From: Cylindrodendrum hubeiense
Taxonomy: Eukaryota > Ascomycota > Sordariomycetes > Hypocreales > Nectriaceae
Reading direction: 5' to 3'
DNA: 14,676 nucleotides
Assembly (NCBI GenBank): GCA_014621425.1
Contig: JAANBB010000692.1
Location: forward strand, 1-14,676
This document shows positions 1 to 8,768 of the stretch, piece by piece. Both the position numbers and the translations under genes were made by a program. Under the pieces are notes generated by a model. It was not told where the DNA came from and did no database searches. It was given only the letters and a program-made list of their open reading frames with translations. Numbering within the stretch: position 1 is the first letter of the stretch; every line of letters starts with the position of its first letter.

Positions 1-682
1 GGCGGCGGGACTGATGGTGCTGGCGATGGTGCTGGCAATGGTGCTGGGGGCTGGTGCTGGCAGGGCACGGAGGAGCGAAGGAGGACTCCATCTTGACTGA
101 GCGGTCGGGCCAGACGGTCCAATCGGGCCGGTGGAGCGGAGGGCGGAGGAGGAGTCGCAGGTGCGGCCGCGGCGGGCGTCGTCGGCCTCGTCTCGAGGGT
201 CTCGAGGCGAGACGGGGGGACGAGAAGTCGCTGTGGGAGGAGTCGCCGCGGGAGTCGTCGAGAGAGGGAGGAGTCGCGGTGGAAGGTGAAGTAGAGGGGA
301 GGAGGAGGGCGGATCGGGGCCGATTGGAGTCGCCGGCGGGTACAGACGAGGCAGTCAGGGAGAATGAAGGAGACGAAGATTCAGACACCGAAGATGCTGC
401 GGCAGAAACAGTGACGTTGTTCGTTTTTGCTGTGGTGACGACAGCGGCGACGGCGTCGAGACCAGCACCAGAGCCAGAAACAGTCGGCCCGGGCGGTTTC
501 GGCGAGTCATCGCCGCTGTGCTGGTGCTGCTGGCGCCGCCGCCAGAGCAGCAGCAGCTTCTCCAGGTACCTCCTGTGGCTCGCGGCCTTCTGTTTCTGCT
601 GGCTGTGGCCGCCGCGCTGCATGACTTTGGCACCCGGCGTCTTGCCGGAACCGGGTAGGCTGTCGGTCTCGGGCGCCATCAT
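1..682 (-). CDS. Unrecognised Ser/Pro-rich protein, N-terminal part, runs off the left edge
   Basis: A minus-strand frame is open from two adjacent ATGs (682 and 679) to the window edge, 227 codons without a stop. The second ATG has the better context (A at -3, G at +4). The predicted N terminus begins MMAPETDSLPGSGKTPG, followed by a basic patch with RRYLEKLLLLWRRRQQ and then a long low-complexity Ser/Pro/Ala segment, typical of a disordered fungal N terminus. Codons ending in C dominate from the start to about position 220. Left of a run of six Gs at 214-219 that bias leaves this frame and moves to the frame reached by dropping one base (local peptide SPVSPRDPRDEADDARRG). I therefore infer a one-base indel or an assembly error there. 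No domain is recognisable and no function is proposed. The plus strand is also partly open here because of the high GC content; the minus strand is preferred on codon use and start context. Confidence 0.5.
   Translation of the reverse strand, partial: MMAPETDSLPGSGKTPGAKVMQRGGHSQQKQKAASHRRYLEKLLLLWRRRQQHQHSGDDSPKPPGPTVSGSGAGLDAVAAVVTTAKTNNVTVSAAASSVSESSSPSFSLTASSVPAGDSNRPRSALLLPSTSPSTATPPSLDDSRGDSSHSDFSSPRLASRPSRRGRRRPPRPHLRLLLRPPLHRPDWTVWPDRSVKMESSFAPPCPASTSPQHHCQHHRQHHQSRR
14..49. repeat. Three tandem copies of a 12-bp unit (ATGGTGCTGGCG-like)
   Basis: Units at 14-25, 26-37 and 38-49 differ only near their last bases (CG, CA, GG). They fall inside the inferred coding part of the left gene. 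In the frame favoured by codon use there, the minus strand encodes a repeated Thr-Ile-Ala-Ser tetrapeptide. The 12-bp period keeps the reading frame, as expected for a coding microsatellite. Confidence 0.7.
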
Positions 683-1212
683 GGGTTGGGTCCACTGCGA
701 CGGGACAGAGCCGTGATGGGATGAGAGCTGCGGTTTGCAAAGGGGATTGATTGACTATACACGGGACGGGAGGCAATTGGCAATGACAGGAAACTGTACG
801 GTTCAAGAGGTGGTCTGGACGAGCTAGCAACTAAGGGGGAGCAGGCGTCGGTATTTCAATGCAGCACCGTGCTGCACGCTGCTCATGGGCGGACTTCGAT
901 GGCCGGGACGCGCATCAGGCCAGGCAAAGAACCGGCAGCACCAGATAGAGGCGGAATTGCGCAAAGGGGAAAAAGCAGGAGTGTCACTCCCGCCATGGGC
1001 CGAATCACCCCCAAAATTAAAGACGAGACACCGGCCGACGATCAGGTACCGGCGAGCACTCAATGGCTGCGCCCTGACGCCGCTGCTGCGTGGTGGCTAT
1101 CAAACAAGCGGTGGGGGCCGGCCGGCTGCCGCTTCGTCTTGTCTTGTCTCGTTCTCGTTGCGTCCTCTGCACGGGTTACCACCAGGACATGTTGTTTGGT
1201 AACGAGATGACT
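683..1212. other. Intergenic region upstream of the left gene
   Basis: No supportable gene is present; short ORFs on both strands show no recognisable protein features. It probably holds the promoter and 5' leader of the minus-strand gene at 1-682. An ATTGG at 776-780 reads CCAAT on the minus strand about 94 bp upstream of the first ATG and could be a CCAAT box; this is weak evidence. A perfect short inverted repeat sits at 861-875. The region ends abruptly at the NN at 1213. Confidence 0.6.
861..875. repeat. Perfect 7-bp inverted repeat with 1-nt centre
   Basis: GCAGCAC (861-867) and GTGCTGC (869-875) are exact reverse complements around a single C. The site lies about 180 bp upstream of the left gene's start. 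It could bind a dimeric transcription factor, but I recognise no named site and chance is possible. Confidence 0.45.
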
Positions 1213-1214
1213 NN
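1213..1214. other. Two ambiguous bases (NN) at a composition boundary
   Basis: The two Ns sit between mixed-composition sequence (ACGAGATGACT) and a nearly pure A/T tract. This suggests a closed gap, a contig join or an unresolved low-complexity stretch, so the true distance across it is uncertain. Confidence 0.9.
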
Positions 1215-1616
1215 AATAATTTATTATTATTTATATTATTATTTATATTATTATTTTTATTATTCTTATTTTTTATTTTATTTTTTATTTTATTTTATTT
1301 ATTCTTATTATTATTTTTCTTAATTTCTTTTAAATCTTTTTAAATTTTATTCTTATTATTATTATATTCCTTAAGATTTCTATATAATTCTATATATTCT
1401 TTTTTTTTTAAATATCTCAAAAAACTTTAATATATATCTTATTAAATATATATATAAATATTATAAATATATATTTAATATTATATCTTTAAATAATTTA
1501 TATAAAATCTTAAAATTATATAATATATTATTTTAATATATATATTTAATTTTCTTTAAACTTAATCTTACTTAATATCTAATTAAAGATTATATAATTT
1601 AATAATATTATATTTT
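1215..1616. repeat. AT-rich low-complexity block with a RIP-like dinucleotide bias
   Basis: By hand count about 24 of 402 bases are G or C (22 C and 2 G on the plus strand). Of the 22 C, 20 are followed by T, one by C and one by A, with no CpG. Both G are preceded by A, and no TpG occurs before 1617. Repeat-induced point mutation in Pezizomycotina converts CpA to TpA (and TpG to TpA) and spares CpT, so the surviving bases are those RIP would leave. The original repeat can no longer be identified. The block contains the stop codon and presumably the 3' UTR of the SRAP gene. The strong C-over-G asymmetry is unusual for RIP, and a simple AT-rich spacer remains possible. Confidence 0.7.
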
Positions 1617-2875
1617 TGTATTATTTCTTATAAAGAAATCAGTAATCTTGTGACTTCCTTTTTCCTTTTCCTTATTTACACTCTTTACCTGTCTTTGTGT
1701 TATATGTATCTTATCCAAGTTCTGCGCCTGACTATTATTATTCAACTTCTTATTATCACTTCCGGTAGTTGAAAGCCTTTGCTTTTTGTGAGGTGATTGG
1801 TTATCACTGGATGTATTTGTAGCTGGTTTACTGCTGGACTCATCCCGACCCTGCGACAAGATTTCCAGCTCGTTCGATTCCCTAGGTTTCTTGCGAGAGG
1901 CGTTGTTCTTATCGGAGATGTTGGCAAAGAGATTTACAATACTCGACTTGTTCTCTTTGCTGTCCAGTGGGATTATAAAAGAAGGCGAGTTATTACCAAC
2001 TTTTCCAACTTCCTTAGTGACGGGGTAGACGTTGAGATTTCCATCATATGGCTTCAGCAATGATTGGAGCTCACGAGACCACTCTTGGCGAGAGGGGTCT
2101 AGCCAGACTCGTAGATCATCAGAGCCCGGCTCTAAAATGACTGGCATACGGTCGTGCAGAAACTTCAGCTGTTTGTTGGAACCAGTGGTGATAATGGTGT
2201 AGGTGTAGTTCTTGTCGTCTGAGTCTAAGAATGAAGAGTAAGGATATGCAATATTCCGCCATCATCAGATTATTCTCACCTTCGTACTCCACACAATCCC
2301 AGAGTCCAGCAAAGCACATGAGATGGCCATCCTCTCTCTTGGTGAAGTAAGGTATCCTTTCCTTAGGACCGACTTTGAGCCACTCAAAGAAGCCTTGGGC
2401 GACAACGACACATCGCTTTCGGGTTTTCATGGATGCCCACATTCCTCCAGGTGTGCTTAAAGAATCATCTCTGCAGTTGATGGTTTTCAGGATCTTCCCG
2501 AAATCTGGGTTTCGCTTGGTCCAGAAAGGAACTAATCCCCATTTCATGGACTGTAACTTGTACTTGACAGTGTCCAAGTTGGTTGCGCTTGACCCTGCGG
2601 GATTCCCGGCGTCTGTCGCTTGATGGCTGTGCGGAGGCGCAGACCCCGCGTCAGGCGTGTCTGCACGATAGACAATGCCATGATATCCGGGTGCAAAGTT
2701 GTAGCTATTTCGTGGTACTCCATTCCCTCCATCTGCTGGGGCATCTTCCACAGGCATGCCGTCGTCCTCTAGCATCTGACGAACCTGAGACGGTCGCTGC
2801 GTGCCATGATGAATAACTGAGAGGAATGAGAAGTGCACGACCACTTACCAGAGCCAAAACATACCGGCCGCACAT
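1608..2875 (-). CDS. SRAP-domain protein (HMCES/YedK family), abasic-site DNA-protein crosslinker
   Basis: The family protects abasic sites in single-stranded DNA by forming a covalent link through the N-terminal cysteine, which becomes residue 1 after Met removal. I place three exons at 2875-2849, 2796-2280 and 2224-1608, with introns of 52 nt (GTAAGT...CGCAG) and 55 nt (GTGAGA...CTTAG). The protein has 386 residues. It starts MCGRYVLAL, the family signature. Other visible family features are NFAPG, the substrate-pocket N116 and R118 in INCRDD, the catalytic Glu147 in GFFEWL and His205 in LHDRMP. After the domain (about residue 235) comes a lysine-, serine- and asparagine-rich tail with a basic PHKKQRL patch (possible nuclear signal) and SHKITDFF at 372-379, which resembles a PCNA-interacting (PIP) box. 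The start ATG has A at -3. The last codons and stop lie in the AT-rich block. Identity is confident; the tail functions are inferred. Confidence 0.93.
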
Positions 2876-3314
2876 GGTGTTGCTTTATCCCAAGGCCACA
2901 AAAGAATAGTCTTGAAAGTGCGCGAGTTGAAGTTCAACTACTTTGTTCGTCACCAACAAATCAAGCCCATCTGTATGATCGAGTCACGTGCACCCAGGAA
3001 ATCACGAGATGATGACAACGGCGCACTCCTACCGTTCCGTGCCTCTAATAGTTCGCGGCCGATTCCGACAAGCGTGCTCTTGTCATGCAAGTTTCATCTA
3101 TGAAGTATGACAGACAAGGAACTGAGACCATCTTTGCGGCTTTGTGAAATATAGACGACGATTACGGACCTACTTGGAAGCACGACATATGTCGCAGCTA
3201 AATAAATACAACTTTGAAACATGGATTGAAAGCAACTTTAGGAGCTTCACATGGTATCTTTGCATTACTATTGATTGAACAGGCTGTCGTACACTATGCC
3301 TCTCTCTGCAGCCT
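2876..3314. other. Spacer between RPC1 3' end and SRAP gene 5' end
   Basis: The 439 bases hold the 3' region of RPC1 and the promoter of the SRAP gene, both on the minus strand. No gene is supportable. An E-box lies at 2985-2990. I see no clear poly(A) signal on the minus strand. Confidence 0.6.
2985..2990. promoter_or_regulatory. E-box palindrome CACGTG upstream of the SRAP gene
   Basis: CACGTG, within GTCACGTGCAC, lies 110 bp upstream of the SRAP start codon. It matches the bHLH core (Cbf1/Pho4/USF-type sites, TCACGTG). A 6-bp palindrome is expected by chance every few kilobases, so the link to this gene is inference from position. Confidence 0.3.
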
Positions 3315-6300
3315 TTACACCTTCCGACGGGTCTTTCGCTTTATCATCGACTCTGCAGCCCATGCATCCTCAAATGCCGTCGGTCGTTGTTTGAGATCTC
3401 TTGGCTGGATGCCCAGGCGGCGGACAACCTGGAAGGCACCCGTCCCCACCGTCATTGTTTGGCCCATGATGATGCATTCGCTGACACCTTCAATTTGATC
3501 CGTCTTCATGCCAGCGGCGGCCTCGAAGAGGTGATCAGGCGTTTTCTCAAACGAGGCCAACTGGAGCACACTGTCTCTCATCTTGGATAAACCGAACCGA
3601 GTAATTCCAAGAACCTCGCCTTTGTAGGTCATCACATCGGCTAGGAGCTGCATGTGTCGTGGATCGATGCCCATGTCGCCCATCACTTCGCCAATCTCGT
3701 CGGCGATGGTAGTTCGCGCGGCTTCGATACCAAGGACGTCCCGGCATTCCATCACACTGTTTGTCCGGGCCTTCGTGCCGATGACACCCTCAGTGGTCAT
3801 GCATGCTCGAAGTCCGTAGCCTTCAACCAGGACTTGGTGAGTGCCTTGCTCAGATGTCTGAATGATTGCACGGGTTGCCTCCGGGTAACCCGAGATAGGG
3901 ACGGAAGGAAGGGCTCGTCGGAGGAAGTTCGCTCTCAATAGCATGTCGCCGCTCTCTTCCGCGGCGGATTTGCTTCGAGCGGTAGCCCTCTTTGCCGCTG
4001 TATCACTGACATCCCTCACCCGGACTATGATTCTCTCGCCGTCGATCGATAAGTCCTCCCGCTGGATCTTCAGCTTCCGTTGCTTGCAGATTGCTTCGGC
4101 TATATCATACGAGCCAATGCCCAAATGCATGTCTGAGAGGGCATCTGAATCAATCTGGAGAACAACGTTGCCCTCGGTTGTACGCCATTCGTCCTCGACG
4201 AAGCGCAAGACATCGGACACGAACGTCTTCTCAATCCGCCCCTTGACCACTCTTGCAGCCTCGATTTGCTGATCGTTGAGTAGCGGGCATTTGACGACAG
4301 GTGTGCTGATAGCCTTAGAAGCATTGATGATTTCTTTGATTCGGGGCACACCTTGAGTGATACTCATACCTGCAACACCAGCAAAATGGAAAGTCTTCAG
4401 GGTCATCTGGGTACCTGGCTCACCAATGGAATGAGCACCAACAGCACCCACAGCATGTCCAGGCTCAACGTGAGCCTTCTTGTACTTCTCCAGGCAAAGC
4501 TTGATAAAGAGGCCAAGGGTAGATACCGAAACCTTGGCCGTGCGATCAGCATGGTCTTGTGCGGTAGGTCTGACCATTACGTCTCCTTCAAACCCAGCGA
4601 GCTTTCGCACCCGCTCGAGCTTCGACGCCAGGTCTTCAACATGACTCTCAATGGTTGTAAGAAACTTCCTTGCGCTTTCATGTTCATCGATACCGTAGTC
4701 GCTGGCATCCTCGTAATCAAGAAGCTCATTATACAGGAGCCCGCGTCTTACAAATCGCCGTCGCTCATTTTCAAGTACTGAGTTGCAGAAGGACCTGATT
4801 TCATCCGGTGTCATTGAGGCTTCGTTATTATCCCATGTCAAGCTTTCGGCATGAGTCCAGGTTCGTTGAAAGTGGACCGGTTTTGCAGAACCTTCCATGT
4901 CGACTGGGTCAAGCTTGTCCGCACCAAACTGGAATTGGACAATCCCGCCTCCGGATGTGCGAACCGTGTCATCGTATTGAGTTGAGAGATCTTCCAGAGA
5001 TTTCATCAGCCGTCGAGACATATATCCCGTTTCTGCAGTTTTGACCGCCGTATCAACCAGTCCCTCACGTCCAGACATTGCGTGGAATATGAATTCCGTG
5101 GGAAAGAGACCAGAATAGAAGCTGTTCTTGACGAAACCCTTTGAAGGAGGTTGTCTGGCGTTCTTGTGAAAATGTGGCAAGCTTCTGTCTTGGAAACCGT
5201 CAGGTATACGCGACCCACCGATAATTTGCTGTCCGACCAAAGCAACCATCTGGGCGACGTTGATATCCGAGCCCTTGGAGCCAGATTGAGCCATGATGAG
5301 AGGGGCATTATTTCGACTCAATGTATCGATACAATATGAACCGGCTTGCTGTCGAACCTTGCTGAGAATTCCCGAGATGGAGTTCTCTAGAGTTTGTTCC
5401 ATATTGCAGCCTGGTGCCTTATCGAGCTTGCCTTGCTTGAACGTCTCGATTAGGTCATCGGATTGCTTGTATGCCACGGAAACGAGATTTTCTTTCTCCT
5501 CCTTGAGTTTTTCAGTTGGGAAAACATCACCGACCCCGATAGAAAAGCCTCGATTGGTGAGCTGCCTGGCGCACAGCTTGGCGAGCCTGTTCATAGCGAT
5601 AACAGCTTCATCTGGGCCGAAGTCACGAAGGATAACATAGAAGATCGAGTCCTTCTTTCCAGATCCTACTGTGGACTTATCCATACGGCCACATAGGACT
5701 TCCGAGTTGCGGACAACTAGCCATCCGTCATTGGGATCCATGTCAGGAAACTGACCCGGGCGAGCTTTGTACGCTCGGCACTTGGCATCTAAATTGACCT
5801 TGACTGGCGATTCCTTATTGGGCCTCATGAGCATGCTGAATAGCTGTTTCCCTGTCCACAGGGCCTGTGGGGCGATGATGGCTGGAGGAGGCATATCGAG
5901 GTGCGTTTTGCCATCCATCATATGCATGCACATGTAAGTGAAGGACTTGCGGTCGAAGAATCTATCTTTGCTGCTTAGCAAGAAGGCTGCTGTGATGAAA
6001 TCTTGAGTCGCTGCAATGATAGGTTCGCCGTTCTTAGGTGTCGCCAGATTGTGCTTAATACCCATCAAGTTAATAGCCTCGGCACGGGCCTCTTCAGTTT
6101 GCGGAACGTGGAGGTTCATCTCATCTCCATCGAAGTCTGCGTTGTAGGGTCCACAAACACATTCGTTAAGTCTGAAAGTCCTCCAAGGTCGTACCTTTAC
6201 GAGATGGCTCATAATACTGAGTTTGTGGAGGGATGGCTGACGGTTGAAAAGTACCACGTCATCATCCTCCAGATGGCGCTCGACAACGTCGCCAGGAGTA

Positions 6301-7851
6301 AGATCGCGGGCTACAAAATCCCTATTTCCGAATTTCAGAGATATTTTGTAGCCTCCTTCATCCTTCTTGATCACTTGCTGGGCTCCAGGCCAGACGTCCG
6401 GTCCATTCTTGACGCATTGGCGCAGCTTCTCAATATTGTGGCGTTGAACTCTTTCAGGATATGTAAGATTCTTGGCAACCAACAGAGGAATAGCGACTTG
6501 ATCGATGCCGAGGTTGGGATCAGGGGAGATGACGGTTCGGCCAGAGAAGTCGACACGTTTACCGGATAGATTACCACGGAAACGTCCCTGCTTTCCCTTG
6601 AGTCGCTGGCAGAAGCCTCTCGTCGCTTTACCAAATCCAGGTTGCTGGAGACCAGGAACATCACTGTTGACGTACATAGCAATCTGGGTTTGCAAATATT
6701 CCCACTGCTCCATGATAGTCTGGACCGGGGAGCCTTTCTGCAGAGCCGATCGGATCATGCCGCTAACCCATACAATGTCGGCAAGCTTTGTGGTGATATC
6801 ATCTTCGTTGCTAGCATTGTCCTGGGCAACCGAAGGTCGGATGCAGACGGGGGGAGCAGGTAAGAATTGCCAGATGAACATCTCCGGGCGACCCTCGGTG
6901 GGATCGAGGCCGAGAAGTTCACAGTCAGTCGGGCTGATCATCTTGAAGAGATTCAGAACTCTCAGAGGGTTAAGGTCTTCCATAGCTTTGCGCAGATGCT
7001 TGTCGAGCTCTGGGTTCTCGCGCCTGGCCTCGGTGAAGGAGTTGTCAAACTTGACCTTGCTCTCTGGTGGTACCTTCTTGGCAGAAGTAGACTTGTTGTA
7101 GAAGGAAAACTTGTCATGCGCGAGCTTGAGGACACCTATTTTCCGGATTTGACCGTTAAGACAGCCGCAATAAGGGCATGTCTTGATCTTACGACATTGC
7201 TCGTTAATTTTCTTGCAGATCTGGGTCCGACGAAGGTTGTCCAAGAATGGCCGTCTGAGCTCCTTCAGGAACTGCCGTCGTTCAGGTTCTTCAAGTAACA
7301 CTCGACCGCAATCCTGCAGCACTGTTAGCAGAGTGGAGGCGATGGGGGTTTCTGTCTTAAGGAGGACGCTACCTTGCAGATTTCCTGGAGGATGGACATT
7401 ATGAAGCGAAGGTAACCGATATGGAAGGCTGGTAAGGGCAACCGGACGTGACCGAAGTGGCCATTGCAATTTTGAAGGGATTCTTGACAGGTGGAACATT
7501 TTCCTATTTTGCTCGAGGTGCCCTAGACGTACCACGGATGTATTAGAATCGTGAGCGAACGGCGAAGCGAACGAGGCTCACCAGTCTTGAATCAAGAGGG
7601 CCATGGCGGTACGGAGCGCGGTTGTTCTCAATGTCGTAAAGAAGGCGATCAGAGACTTCGAGTACGGCTTGGTTTGCGATATCTTGGTTGGACCTGACAG
7701 CAAAAGCTGGCGGTTAGAGAAGCGCGGCAAACGGAGGCGGAAAGAGGAAGGGTTCTTACTGAATACCAAACTTGATGCCCTTGAAGCGTTTGGGCAGCTT
7801 ATCCACAAGCTGCTGCTTGACTGGGCTGTCCGTCGATGCGGCCACAGCCAT
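3315..7851 (-). CDS. RPC1: DNA-directed RNA polymerase III subunit RPC1 (largest subunit)
   Basis: This is the catalytic largest subunit of nuclear RNA polymerase III, which makes tRNAs, 5S rRNA and other small RNAs. I place four exons at 7851-7760, 7693-7582, 7522-7373 and 7313-3315, with introns of 66, 59 and 59 nt containing CTAAC- or CTAAT-type branch points. The product is 1450 residues, the usual RPC1 size. Visible marks are the clamp zinc-binding set C77-x2-C80...C87-x2-H90, a second Cys group near 151-167 (CKKINEQC, CPYC), RGNLSGKRVDFSGRTVISPD in the core, and NADFDGDEMN with the three Mg-binding Asp at 511, 513 and 515. The bridge helix is near 866-894 (GREGLVDTAVKTAETGY), and the trigger-loop GTQMTLKTFHFAG is near 1085-1097. 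The C terminus is basic (KRKTRRKV). The start MAVAASTDSPVKQQ has A at -3 and G at +4. The three introns cluster at the 5' end, leaving a 4.0 kb last exon. No breaks are seen. Confidence 0.97.
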
Positions 7852-8768
7852 CGTTGATTGAGTCTCTCGGGACTGGGTGAATGGGCGGGGTGGAAAGGGC
7901 TGGGTTGATTCCAGTAGGACGCAGGTGGGATAGTTGCGTCAAGCAGATGACCTGGAAGGGCCGGCGTGCGGGGGGTCGTGATCACAACAGGCGCAGGTGC
8001 AGGGGGGCTCGGAGTGACAATTGGGCTGTAGAGGCGATAGACATGGCCAGAGGATCGGGGCGACAAAGGCGATGGGCGATGGTTGGAGGATGCGTGGTAG
8101 GATTCTGCTGCGCAAAGTTGAGGACGAGTCGCAAAATTTCCACGTCTCGGCGGCGCGAGTCACTAAGAAGGTGGGCGGGTGGAGGATTGAAAAAGGTGGT
8201 TGATGGACGAGGTGAGTGGGGGTGGTGGGTCACTTCTCTGAGTCTGAGCTCGTGCCCCACCATTTTGCCGTCCATAGCGTCAATCCCGGATGAGTACCCA
8301 CGGCAAGCTCCCATACCCAGGTAGGGCACGAATAGACTGTCAACCAACCACCTCCCTGACTATCGCTAGGTCTTATATGACGAAAACTGAAGCGCCGGGC
8401 CACTCGAGGTAGGTAGCTTATCTTAGAAAAGTGACATGTATTGTATCTAGATATGTACGAGCCGAAGCGAGGTACTGACTGCTGAGCACTGACAGACAAG
8501 CAAGGCATGGCCGTGAATAGACTTGGACGGTGGCTAGTCTGAGGTTATGCGGACCTCACCAGACAAACACCACCCTGAGCCGTCCTGGAAGGGTATCTGA
8601 AGCAACTCTGTCCACCCGTCCAGTCCAATTTGTATTTTCTCTCTTCCCAACTAGAAAAGCGCCGGAGACTATCTCTCCCAGTTCTGCAGTTTACTAACTT
8701 CACCCCGCAACGACATAGATTGGCGTACCGTGTGCCCGCAGGTCGATGCCGAGCAGTCCGTCATCTCT
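7852..8768. other. Spacer between the phospholipase gene 3' end and RPC1 5' end
   Basis: The 917 bases hold the 3' UTR of the upstream tandem gene and the promoter and leader of RPC1. No gene is supportable: the longest minus-strand ORF (7982-8347, 121 codons) is His/Pro/Arg-rich with no family resemblance. Nested short inverted repeats occur at 8251-8330 (CGTGCCC with GGGCACG, and inside them TTGCCG with CGGCAA). Two GGCGAT-type words near 8033 and 8068 only partly match the yeast PAC element of Pol I/III subunit genes, so I do not call them. Confidence 0.55.

Noticed and set aside
54..716. Plus-strand ORF of 220 codons
   Set aside because: It is Arg/Gly/Ser/Trp-rich, antisense to the better minus-strand frame, and explained by high GC content leaving several frames open.
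7314..7535. RPC1 beginning at 7535 (MVRLGHLEQN...)
   Set aside because: The first 74 codons are out of frame with the family sequence. Splicing at 7522-7373 and 7313 restores the zinc-binding KCSTC and GHFGHVRL segments.
8033..8075. GGCGAT words as PAC elements for RPC1
   Set aside because: They match only part of the yeast GCGATGAG consensus and PAC use in this fungal group is not established.
7982..8347. Minus-strand 121-codon ORF upstream of RPC1
   Set aside because: It has no recognisable domain, a His/Pro/Arg-rich composition, and lies where the RPC1 promoter must be.
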